The notes below the pieces were generated by a model, which was not told the origin of the DNA, did no database searches, and saw only the letters and a program-made list of their open reading frames with translations. From the NCBI GenBank assembly GCA_014379915.1, contig JACMKV010000042.1, positions 1 through 5,327 on the forward strand: a stretch of 5,327 nucleotides of DNA, in the 5' to 3' direction. This stretch comes from Burkholderiales bacterium (lineage in GTDB: Bacteria > Pseudomonadota > Gammaproteobacteria > Burkholderiales > JACMKV01). Shown piece after piece: positions 1 to 5,327 of this stretch (its first letter is position 1; the number at the start of each line of letters is the position of its first letter). A program made the translations under genes and the position numbers.

Positions 1-288
1 CAGATCGCGCCTGTGGGCTTCACGCACGAACTGACGGAAGTCGTGCATGGTGCCGTAGTCGGGATGGATGTTGCGGTAATCGGCGATGTCATAGCCGTCG
101 TCGCGCATCGGCGACGGGTAGAACGGCAGCAGCCACAGCGTATTGACGCCGAGGTCCTGAATGTAGTCGAGCTTCTGTATCAGGCCGGCGAAATCGCCGA
201 GACCATCGTTGTTGCTGTCGAAGAACGCCTTGACATGCAACTGGTAAACGATGGCATCTTTGTACCAGAGGGGATCGTCGGAGAGCAT
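1..288 (-). CDS. treS: Trehalose synthase (maltose alpha-D-glucosyltransferase), N-terminal part, cut by window edge
   Basis: The frame read leftward from the ATG at 288-286 gives 96 residues and runs open through position 1. TreS is a cytoplasmic GH13 enzyme that interconverts trehalose and maltose. The visible part is the start of the (beta/alpha)8 barrel: a DPLWYKDAIVYQLHVKAF opening, then DGLGDFAGL, then LGVNTLWLLPFYPSP followed by DDGYDIADY and the HPDYGTMHDF segment. This series is characteristic of TreS and close GH13 relatives. The catalytic residues lie outside the window, and a fused maltokinase domain at the C-terminus, known in some TreS proteins, cannot be tested. No good Shine-Dalgarno sequence precedes the ATG. 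Another in-frame ATG at 336-334, inside the repeat, would add 16 residues (MTAFILSRSPIPSLLP), but family conservation begins only after the chosen start. It lies downstream of glgE in the same orientation, which fits a shared trehalose/alpha-glucan pathway. Family is near certain; the exact start is less so. Confidence 0.93.
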   Translation of the reverse strand, partial: MLSDDPLWYKDAIVYQLHVKAFFDSNNDGLGDFAGLIQKLDYIQDLGVNTLWLLPFYPSPMRDDGYDIADYRNIHPDYGTMHDFRQFVREAHRRDL

Positions 289-329
289 GGGTAAAAGGCT
301 AGGGATCGGGGATCGGGAAAGTATAAATG

Positions 330-404
330 CTGTCATTCCCGCGAAAACGGGAATCCAGTGTCTTTTTTAACGCCGCTGGATTCCCGTTTTCGCGGGAATG
401 ACAG
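330..404. repeat. REPIN-like doublet: two palindromic repeats in perfect inverted orientation
   Basis: Positions 330-358 and 376-404 are exact reverse complements over 29 bases, separated by a 17-base spacer that includes a TCTTTTTT run. Each arm contains its own smaller palindrome of the form ATTCCC-N8-GGGAAT (335-354 and 380-399). That form matches the neisserial dRS3 consensus and resembles the GTCATTCCCGCG-type repeats scattered through many beta- and gammaproteobacterial genomes. Two such repeats facing each other with a short spacer is the layout of a REPIN. In RNA the whole unit could fold into one long hairpin, or each arm could fold separately. It lies in the 275-base gap between the glgE stop and the treS start. 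The structure is seen directly; mobility and any effect on expression are inference. Confidence 0.85.
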
Positions 405-482
405 TTCAGTTACTTCGCCACGTTAGGGCGTCCGGCTCGCGCCTTGCGCGTTCGGATTGACGGCTCGTTATCTCCAATAGCC

Positions 483-538
483 GTCATTCCTGCGCAAGCA
501 GGAATCTGTAAGCATTGCTGCGGAATTCCTGCTCACGC
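483..538. repeat. Single palindromic repeat of the same kind, with a degenerate inverted partner
   Basis: Bases 486-493 (ATTCCTGC) and 498-505 (GCAGGAAT) form an 8-bp stem around a GCAA loop, within a GTCATTCC...GGAATC context like the 330-404 arms. Bases 525-538 (ATTCCTGCTCACGC) match the reverse complement of the palindrome's other half at 12 of 14 positions, so the pair may be a decayed doublet. A separate 8-bp inverted repeat, TGACGGCT at 458-465 with AGCCGTCA at 479-486, overlaps the left side. No gene is visible in this spacer. Confidence 0.6.
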
Positions 539-563
539 CTTCACGCGTCCGCTATGACATAGT

Positions 564-2552
564 TTAGAAACACGGCTCCGCATAATCCTTGTAGGCCCAC
601 AAACTGATCCGATAAATTTCGGCCGGATTGACTTGCGGATCGAGATCGACGCTGTGCCGCGCCCCGCGCCACAAATGTTTCTTGCCGCTCAACAACTCCT
701 CGACCTGAAACGTGCGATCGCGTTTGATCCCCATCTCAAACAGCGGAAATTCGAGCACCGCCTGATGCGGCTCGAACGGATCGAGATTGACGGCGATAAA
801 AATGAGATTGTCGTAGTCGCGGTCGGCCTTGCCGTAGAACAATATGTTGTCGTCGTCGGCCGGATAAAAGCGCAGGTTATCGAATTCGTGCAGCGCCGGA
901 TTTTCGGCTCGAATGCGATTGATCGCGGTAATGTAATCCTTGATGTTGCCAAGACGGTTCCAGTCCCACACCTTGTATTCGTATTTTTCCGAATGCAGGA
1001 ATTCCTCGCTGTTTGGCACCGCGGCGTTTTCGCACAACTCGAAGCTGTTGTAGATACCGTAGACGCTCGACAATGTCGCCGCCAGCACCAGCCGTATTTG
1101 ATGCGCGGGCCGGCCGCCGGTCTGCAAAAACCCGGGAAGGATATCCGGCGTGCTGACGAAAAAATTCGGGCGCAGATATTCGCGCACCTCGGTCTGGGTC
1201 AGTTCGGTCAGGTACTCGGTCAACTCCTGTTTGAAATTGCGCCAGGTGAAATACGTATAGGACTGCGTGAAGCCTGCTTTGGCCAGGGCCTGCAGCAGCT
1301 TCGGCCGCGTGAAGGCTTCGGCCAAAAATATGACATCCGGATGAGCGTGCTGCACATCGGCGATCAGCCACTCCCAGAATTGCACGGGCTTGGTATGCGG
1401 ATTATCGACGCGGAAGATCTTGACGCCCTGCTCTATCCAGAACAAAAACACGTCGCGCCACTCGCGCCACAGCGCTTCGCGATGTTCACCGGAGAAGTTG
1501 ACGTTGACGATGTCCTGGTATTTCTTGGGCGGGTTTTCGGCGTGCTTGATGGTGCCGTCGGGGCGATAGCTGAACCACTCCGGATGTTCCTTGATATACG
1601 GGTGGTCCGGCGAGCACTGGATGGCGATGTCGAGCGCGATTTCCATTTCGAGCTTGCGCGCTTCGCCGGCGAAGTTCCGAAAATCATCGAGAGTGCCGAG
1701 CTCGGCGTGAATCGCCTTGTGCCCCCCCTCCTCGTTGCCGATCGCATAGAAACTGCCCGCATCGTCCGGCCCGGCATGCAAGGTGTTGTTCGGCCCTTTG
1801 CGATGCGTTCTGCCGATCGGATGAATCGGCGTCAGGTAGACGACATCGAAGCCGAGGCTTCTGATTTCAGGCAGGCGCGCGATGCAGTCCGCGAACGTCG
1901 CGCTTTTGCCCGGCACGGCGCCCTGCGATCGCGGCACCATTTCGTACCAGGCAGCATAGCGCGCACGCACGCGGTCGACTGTGACTTCGAGTTCGCGGTC
2001 GTAAGTGGTGGCGAGGCTGCGATCCGGCGCCTGCTGCATCAGGCGCTGCACGCGCTCGGATAGCAACAACTCGACGCGCAGCTCGTGTTCGGCGTCCGCG
2101 AACTGATCGAGTATCAGCGTAATCTGCTGCCGGAACGGTGAGGCCGCACGCGACGCCGCGTCGACAATCAGCAAGCGCCCTTCTTCGAGTTCGAGCTTGA
2201 TATTCTGCCCGGCCTCGAGCTTTTTCTGGAATTCGTTGCGCCAAGACAAAAACGCATCTGCCCAGGCGATCACTGTGTACAGATAGCGCGTGTTGGCCGT
2301 CAATTCAAAACTGCCGCTCCAGCGGTCGTTATCAACGAAACGCATCGGCGTTTCCTGCCAGTCGCCGCCGCTGTTGCTGTCATCCTTTTCGCGATAGCGG
2401 ACGACTGCCGCAAGCACATCGTGACCTTCCTTCAGTATGTCGGCCGACACCTCGAAGCGGTCGCCGACTTCGCGTTTGACCGGATAACGGCCGGCGTCGA
2501 GTTCGGGCCTGACGTTTTCGATGAAAACGGTGCGCATTGCGCTGTATTCCAT
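564..2552 (-). CDS. glgE: Alpha-1,4-glucan:maltose-1-phosphate maltosyltransferase GlgE
   Basis: This cytoplasmic GH13 transferase extends alpha-1,4-glucans with maltosyl units from alpha-maltose-1-phosphate, releasing phosphate. From the ATG at 2552-2550 it is 662 residues with a TAA stop at 566-564, the usual GlgE length. The N-terminal beta domain opens with the family signature VFIENVRPELDAGR. The barrel then shows YLTPIHPIGRTHRKGPNN, DIAIQCSPDHP and IFRVDNPHTKP with the expected nucleophile D383. FLAEAFTRP carries the acid/base E412, and STPDILPG carries the stabiliser D470. The spacings between these residues (29 and 58) agree with my recollection of characterised GlgE. TPD replacing the usual GH13 'HD' motif is normal for GlgE. 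An ATG at 2537 (giving MRTVFIENVRPEL) is an equally reasonable start. The frame is open to 2666, but those 38 extra residues are Arg-rich, unlike GlgE, and overlap the upstream gene. Neither start has a strong Shine-Dalgarno, and the 4-base gap from the GH13 stop suggests translational coupling. Confidence 0.95.
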   Translation of the reverse strand: MEYSAMRTVFIENVRPELDAGRYPVKREVGDRFEVSADILKEGHDVLAAVVRYREKDDSNSGGDWQETPMRFVDNDRWSGSFELTANTRYLYTVIAWADAFLSWRNEFQKKLEAGQNIKLELEEGRLLIVDAASRAASPFRQQITLILDQFADAEHELRVELLLSERVQRLMQQAPDRSLATTYDRELEVTVDRVRARYAAWYEMVPRSQGAVPGKSATFADCIARLPEIRSLGFDVVYLTPIHPIGRTHRKGPNNTLHAGPDDAGSFYAIGNEEGGHKAIHAELGTLDDFRNFAGEARKLEMEIALDIAIQCSPDHPYIKEHPEWFSYRPDGTIKHAENPPKKYQDIVNVNFSGEHREALWREWRDVFLFWIEQGVKIFRVDNPHTKPVQFWEWLIADVQHAHPDVIFLAEAFTRPKLLQALAKAGFTQSYTYFTWRNFKQELTEYLTELTQTEVREYLRPNFFVSTPDILPGFLQTGGRPAHQIRLVLAATLSSVYGIYNSFELCENAAVPNSEEFLHSEKYEYKVWDWNRLGNIKDYITAINRIRAENPALHEFDNLRFYPADDDNILFYGKADRDYDNLIFIAVNLDPFEPHQAVLEFPLFEMGIKRDRTFQVEELLSGKKHLWRGARHSVDLDPQVNPAEIYRISLWAYKDYAEPCF

Positions 2553-2556
2553 GGTC

Positions 2557-3843
2557 TTAGTCTGGCCGGTAAAAAATCCGCATTGCTCGGGCGGGTATCG
2601 ATACCTCGGACGAACTGCGGAACGTTTGCGGCGCTTGTCCCGGCGTGATCTCTTCGATCGCATCACGCGCCGCGCGGAGCACGTCGCCGATCGTATCGAC
2701 GCCGAATGGATGCTCGCATGCGCTCAGTGTATTGATCAGGCTGAGTACACGCCCCGACGTTTTCTGACCGTGCCGCAAGAGCGCCGTGATCGGCGAATCG
2801 GGCGGCGTTACGCGCTGCTGCGGACCTTCCTCGTTGAGCACCGGCACGCGGCTTTTCATCGCGTTGACATCGCGAATAAAGGTCGTCAAATCGAAGCTCG
2901 GCGCTTCCCAATCACTCGGCCGCGTTTGGACGACATCGAGTTTTTTTCGAAAGCCGAATTCGTAGCCTTGCGTCATCATCACTCCACTGGAGAAGCACGC
3001 CGCGAACAGATAACGCAACGCCGATTCGCGTTGGTCGGCGTTGGTATCGGCGGCAAGCCGGGTCGTATCGTGACTATCGGGAAATGCAATGGAAGGCGCG
3101 ATCTTGCGGAACATCTCGTATTGCTCGAGCAGCCACGGCTCGCGGAAGTCCCACCATTTTGCACTATTGAAAAAATAATCGAAACCGGCGCTCTTCAGCT
3201 GTTCCGTTTCGGGCAGCCGGGCGCCCAGCGTCTCGGCAAAAAACTGTGCCTCCGGCAACGCCGCACGCGTCGCATCGATCACCGTCGCCCACACCGCGCC
3301 CGGGATTTTGTAAGCGGCGTCGCAGCGAAAGCCGCGAATGCCGAGCCCGGCGTAATCGGCGGCCAGCCTGGCCCAATGTTGCGCGAGTTCGGCAGACTTC
3401 GACTCGTAATCGAGCTCGGCGAGATCGCCCCAGACCGTTACCTGATTGGCGTCGGCGGGATCGATCGCGCTGGGGCTTTTGATTTCACCGCCCCCTTCAC
3501 GCACATACCAGTCTGGATGACTCGAAACCAGCTCGGCGTCTTTCGCCGTGTGATTGATAACGAGATCCATGATCACGCCAAGGCCATGGCGTTCGGCGTC
3601 CTCCACGAATTTGCGGAGCAGCGTTTGCGCACTTTCGCTGCTGTCGCCCTGCAGCAGAGGATGCAGCCGGCGATGATCCTTGACCGCATACAAGCTGCCG
3701 GAAAAGCCCGGGTAGTGGAACGGGTTGACGAAAACCCAGTTGAAATCCATCGCTGCAATACGCGGCAGATGCGCCGACCAATCGGTGATCTTGCCGGACA
3801 GCAATGGGAACAGGTTATAGATACGGGGCCCGATGGCTTGCAT
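2557..3843 (-). CDS. GH13 alpha-amylase-family protein paired with GlgE, specificity unassigned
   Basis: The 428-residue product is a complete GH13 barrel plus a C-terminal beta domain, without a signal peptide, so probably cytoplasmic. The opening resembles the GlgE-associated amylase-like type: PRIYNLFPLLSG, then FNWVFVNPFHYPGFSGSLYAVKD. All four GH13 signature regions are visible: region I DLVINH (93-98), region II GFRCDAAYKIP with nucleophile D175, region III FFAETLG with acid/base E204, and region IV FPDSHD with stabiliser D259. The catalytic triad is therefore intact and activity on an alpha-glucan is likely, though hydrolysis cannot be told from transfer. Its TAA stop is 4 bases before the glgE start, so it is the upstream member of a tight pair. 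My recollection is that some proteobacteria carry a similar domain fused in front of GlgE, giving proteins of about 1,100 residues, so this may be the split form. No clear Shine-Dalgarno precedes the ATG. I assign no symbol because several GH13 activities remain possible. Confidence 0.92.
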   Translation of the reverse strand: MQAIGPRIYNLFPLLSGKITDWSAHLPRIAAMDFNWVFVNPFHYPGFSGSLYAVKDHRRLHPLLQGDSSESAQTLLRKFVEDAERHGLGVIMDLVINHTAKDAELVSSHPDWYVREGGGEIKSPSAIDPADANQVTVWGDLAELDYESKSAELAQHWARLAADYAGLGIRGFRCDAAYKIPGAVWATVIDATRAALPEAQFFAETLGARLPETEQLKSAGFDYFFNSAKWWDFREPWLLEQYEMFRKIAPSIAFPDSHDTTRLAADTNADQRESALRYLFAACFSSGVMMTQGYEFGFRKKLDVVQTRPSDWEAPSFDLTTFIRDVNAMKSRVPVLNEEGPQQRVTPPDSPITALLRHGQKTSGRVLSLINTLSACEHPFGVDTIGDVLRAARDAIEEITPGQAPQTFRSSSEVSIPARAMRIFYRPD

Positions 3844-3883
3844 CTGCGCTGGTTTACGAGATCTTGCGGACTTGACACAGGGG

Positions 3884-3909
3884 AAAAAAAAGCAGGGAAA
3901 GCCCTGCTT
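3884..3909 (-). terminator. Rho-independent terminator of the 3979-4623 gene
   Basis: Read on the minus strand, AAGCAGGG, loop CTTT, CCCTGCTT forms a perfect 8-bp stem followed directly by T residues, giving an eight-T run that includes the stem's last two bases. It begins 69 bases after the TAA stop of the small exported protein gene and lies 40 bases before the GH13 start. It therefore separates the small gene from the GH13-glgE unit. There is no T-run on the plus strand, so it acts in one direction only. Confidence 0.87.
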
Positions 3910-3978
3910 CGAGTCGACTACGGTTTGCTGTTTCTCGTTATTGAACTCCGCGCTTATCTGCCACGTTTACTTGCCGCG

Positions 3979-4623
3979 TTACTTGGGTGTCGAGCCCGAA
4001 CTGCCGCCCGCATTTTCATTCACACGACCCCCCGCCGACGAACCTTGGCTGGTTGGATCGCTCGGCTTCTCACCGATCGGCGCCGAGTCAGTCTTACTAT
4101 TCCCGGTGCCTGCTCCTGCGCCCGTTCCAGCCCGACCCGACACACCGGTTTCGTCTTTGGTTCCAGTCTTGATCGACGACATCATCTTGTCGCGCTCTTT
4201 CTCCGCTTTTTTCATGCATGTGGTTTTAGCCTTCCCGCTTTGGTTGTTGCAATTTTCTACCGCGGCCTTGTATGCGGTTTGCACCTCAGCGCGAGTGCGG
4301 CTCGGCGAGCCATCGGTTACGCCACGTTGCGTGGCGTAGTCGGATTTGCCTTTACCGCTGCTCGCGCCGGGATCGCGCGTGGGCGTTGCATCGCTGCCAG
4401 ATGGGCCGCCCATGGGCCGTCCATCGGTCACGCCGCGTTGCTGTTTGTAGTCCGATCCAGGCTCGCCGGTTACGTTGTCCTTTGCCCGTGGATTCGCCGG
4501 TTCGGCCTGAGCCTGCTTTCCTTTCGTGCTATCGGACGCGCTTTGATTCGACTCGGCAACAGCCCCAAAACTCAAACTCGCCGTGAACAGCACCGCCAAC
4601 ATTCTGCTTAACAACTTGCTCAT
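3979..4623 (-). CDS. Small exported low-complexity protein with a two-copy repeat, function unknown
   Basis: The 214-residue product starts with a typical Sec signal peptide: MSKLLSR, a hydrophobic stretch MLAVLFTASLSFG, then AVA-ES as the likely cleavage site near residue 23. The mature part is hydrophilic and rich in Gly, Ser, Thr, Lys, Asp and Pro, and is probably largely disordered in the periplasm or outside. A 14-residue unit occurs twice, SDYKQQRGVTDGRP (57-70) and SDYATQRGVTDGSP (94-107). Between about residues 111 and 150 there is a Lys/Ala/Glu-rich, probably helical segment with its only two cysteines, C125 and C136, which could form a disulfide. The Gly/Ser/Thr-rich tail ends in SGSTPK. 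A strong GAGGAG Shine-Dalgarno supports the start and a clean terminator follows, so it looks like a real, separately transcribed gene. I recognise no family; two-cysteine helical segments of this kind occur in small exported proteobacterial proteins, but that is only a resemblance. Confidence 0.78.
   Translation of the reverse strand: MSKLLSRMLAVLFTASLSFGAVAESNQSASDSTKGKQAQAEPANPRAKDNVTGEPGSDYKQQRGVTDGRPMGGPSGSDATPTRDPGASSGKGKSDYATQRGVTDGSPSRTRAEVQTAYKAAVENCNNQSGKAKTTCMKKAEKERDKMMSSIKTGTKDETGVSGRAGTGAGAGTGNSKTDSAPIGEKPSDPTSQGSSAGGRVNENAGGSSGSTPK
4303..4455 (-). repeat. Imperfect direct repeat within the exported protein gene
   Basis: Two 42-base segments, 4414-4455 and 4303-4344, encode the two SDYxxQRGVTDGxP units, and their starts are 111 bases apart. 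The DNA copies have diverged at many codon positions while most amino acids are kept, which suggests selection on the protein rather than a recent duplication. The second copy also holds a perfect 8-bp inverted repeat, TACGCCAC (4318-4325) and GTGGCGTA (4331-4338), with a 5-base loop. Confidence 0.6.
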
Positions 4624-4629
4624 ACAATT

Positions 4630-4635
4630 CTCCTC
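4630..4635 (-). promoter_or_regulatory. Shine-Dalgarno site of the exported protein gene
   Basis: The minus strand reads GAGGAG, then a 6-base spacer AATTGT, then ATG at 4623-4621. This is the only strong ribosome binding site found ahead of a gene start in the window, and it fixes the start of the exported protein. Confidence 0.75.
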
Positions 4636-5060
4636 GATCAGGGTTGATAATTATTATGCGGCAAACAGCCGCAGCCCACCGCGAACAGCAATAACCGTAC
4701 CCAACCAGCGTAGCGGCTTTATGCTTCGCCCGCCGCCGCACCGCCGCGATAGCGCGATCGAAATGCCCGGCGCATTCAAGCGTCACATCGTGTTTGTTGC
4801 CGTTGTACTCGTCGTGTGGGCGCGCGTCGTCCTCGATAACCGACGGGTCAACATTCTGTTCCCGCAGCAAGCGCCGTTCCTGTTTTTCCTGATCGACGGA
4901 TCGGCGAAGGGCGCGCTCGTGTTACAGCGGCTGGGTGTAAAGCCGGTCGTCGCTCCGATTGGCCGATGAAGCAGCGGCGCGCCAACGGGCTGCGAAGGAT
5001 CCACAAAAGCCGCGACATAATAGTAGGTAGCAGGTTTCGCAGGTTGATGCTCAGTTCTTT
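4636..5060. other. 425-base region without a confident gene; mirrored open frames and an AT-rich upstream patch
   Basis: This stretch lies between the DUF2934 stop and the Shine-Dalgarno of the exported protein gene. Just ahead of the latter is an AT-rich patch (about 4643-4657) that could contain a -10 element, next to a 6-bp hairpin TGCGGC/GCCGCA (4657-4673). I could not match a convincing -35. In the middle, the same codon register is open on both strands: a minus frame downstream of the TAA at 4924-4922 begins HERALRRSVDQEKQERR, and the mirrored plus frame ends in a TGA at 4967-4969. The minus frame has a coding-like base pattern (third positions G/C-rich, second positions poor) but only a TTG start at 4870. 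It would also run into the exported protein gene, with its stop at 4529. Neither frame resembles a known family. It may hold a decayed gene or plain intergenic DNA. Confidence 0.35.
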
Positions 5061-5327
5061 TTACAAATCATTGTAATTTTTACTGCCTTTCGTTCTGATG
5101 GCGCTGGTGTTCCCGCTTTGGTCCTGGTCCTCGCCGTCGCGCGAGTAGCCGCCATACAGTTCGGCTTCCGCGCTCAGCCAGTCGTCTTCTTCCTTGCCCG
5201 GCTCGAACCCGCGGTGCTCGGCGCGCGCATAAGCGGCAACGGATATTTTTTGATGGCGTTCGTCCGCGTTCTCCGCAATCGAGTTTCCGGGTATTCCGGG
5301 TAGCGCTTGCGCATCGACATCCGATGA
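5061..5327 (-). CDS. DUF2934 domain protein, C-terminal part, cut by window edge
   Basis: A minus-strand frame enters at 5327 without a start codon, codes for 88 residues and ends at the TAA at 5063-5061. Residues 29-56 of this fragment contain ISVAAYARAEHRGFEPG followed by KEEDDWLSAEAEL. This is the short DUF2934 pattern: an alanine/tyrosine-rich helix, a GF-x-PG turn, then a DWL-x-AE helix. DUF2934 proteins are small, probably soluble proteobacterial proteins with no established function. The segment before the domain is flexible and acidic, and a hydrophilic tail rich in Ser, Asp, Gln, Lys and Asn ends in SKNYNDL. No in-frame ATG, GTG or TTG lies before the domain, so the start must be beyond the window. 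No clear terminator follows the stop. It faces the same way as the downstream genes, but the 437-base gap to the next start gives no evidence that it belongs to their operon. Confidence 0.87.
   Translation of the reverse strand, partial: SSDVDAQALPGIPGNSIAENADERHQKISVAAYARAEHRGFEPGKEEDDWLSAEAELYGGYSRDGEDQDQSGNTSAIRTKGSKNYNDL

Noticed and set aside
13..294. Plus-strand open frame of 93 residues at the left end
   Set aside because: It is antisense to the conserved TreS N-terminus and resembles no family.
304..317. Tandem GATCGGG GATCGGG
   Set aside because: Only two 7-base copies; too short to be called a repeat element or operator without more evidence.
633..2063. Plus-strand open frame of 476 residues opposite glgE
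   Set aside because: It is entirely antisense to the well-conserved GlgE catalytic domain, has no recognisable family motif, and is explained by the codon bias of the real gene.
2553..2666. 38-residue N-terminal extension of GlgE
   Set aside because: The extension is Arg-rich, unlike GlgE N-termini, and lies inside the GH13 coding sequence; the family signature begins only after 2537.
2521..4611. Plus-strand open frame of 696 residues spanning the GH13 gene and the exported protein gene
   Set aside because: It runs antisense across two supported genes and the terminator between them, and its Arg-rich translation shows no domain. A long shadow frame is expected in GC-rich DNA.
4783..5004. 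Minus-strand open frame of 73 residues with a GTG start
   Set aside because: It lacks a ribosome binding site, has near-random base use by codon position in its first half, and shows no recognisable motif.
5118..5303. Plus-strand open frame of 61 residues at the right end
   Set aside because: It is antisense to the DUF2934 domain, whose motif on the minus strand is clear.

Overview
All confident genes in this window lie on the minus strand, so the biological reading order runs from high to low coordinates. In that order they are: the tail of a DUF2934 protein (5061-5327, cut by the window edge), a 425-base stretch with no confident gene, a small exported low-complexity protein (3979-4623) with its own intrinsic terminator (3884-3909), a GH13 alpha-amylase-family protein (2557-3843), the maltosyltransferase GlgE (564-2552), a spacer filled with palindromic repeats (289-563), and the first 96 residues of trehalose synthase TreS (1-288, cut by the window edge).

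The core is a trehalose-to-alpha-glucan locus. In the known TreS-Pep2-GlgE-GlgB pathway, TreS interconverts trehalose and maltose, a maltokinase makes maltose-1-phosphate, and GlgE transfers maltosyl units from it to growing alpha-1,4-glucan, which GlgB then branches. TreS and GlgE are recognisable here. The maltokinase and GlgB, if present, would lie beyond position 1. The GH13 gene is separated from glgE by only 4 bases, so the two are probably translated together. Its precise reaction cannot be read from the sequence, but its catalytic residues are intact.

The likely host is a proteobacterium, most plausibly beta or gamma. This rests on the moderately high GC content (judged by eye), the DUF2934 protein, the GH13-GlgE pair and the spacer repeats of the form ATTCCC-N8-GGGAAT, a type common in beta- and gammaproteobacteria and matching the neisserial dRS3 consensus. 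The genus cannot be named.

The best leads beyond routine annotation are the unassigned, apparently active GH13 partner of GlgE, the REPIN-like perfect inverted repeat just upstream of treS, the secreted repeat protein with a two-cysteine segment, and the ambiguous 4636-5060 region. I found no tRNA, rRNA, CRISPR array or transposase gene.
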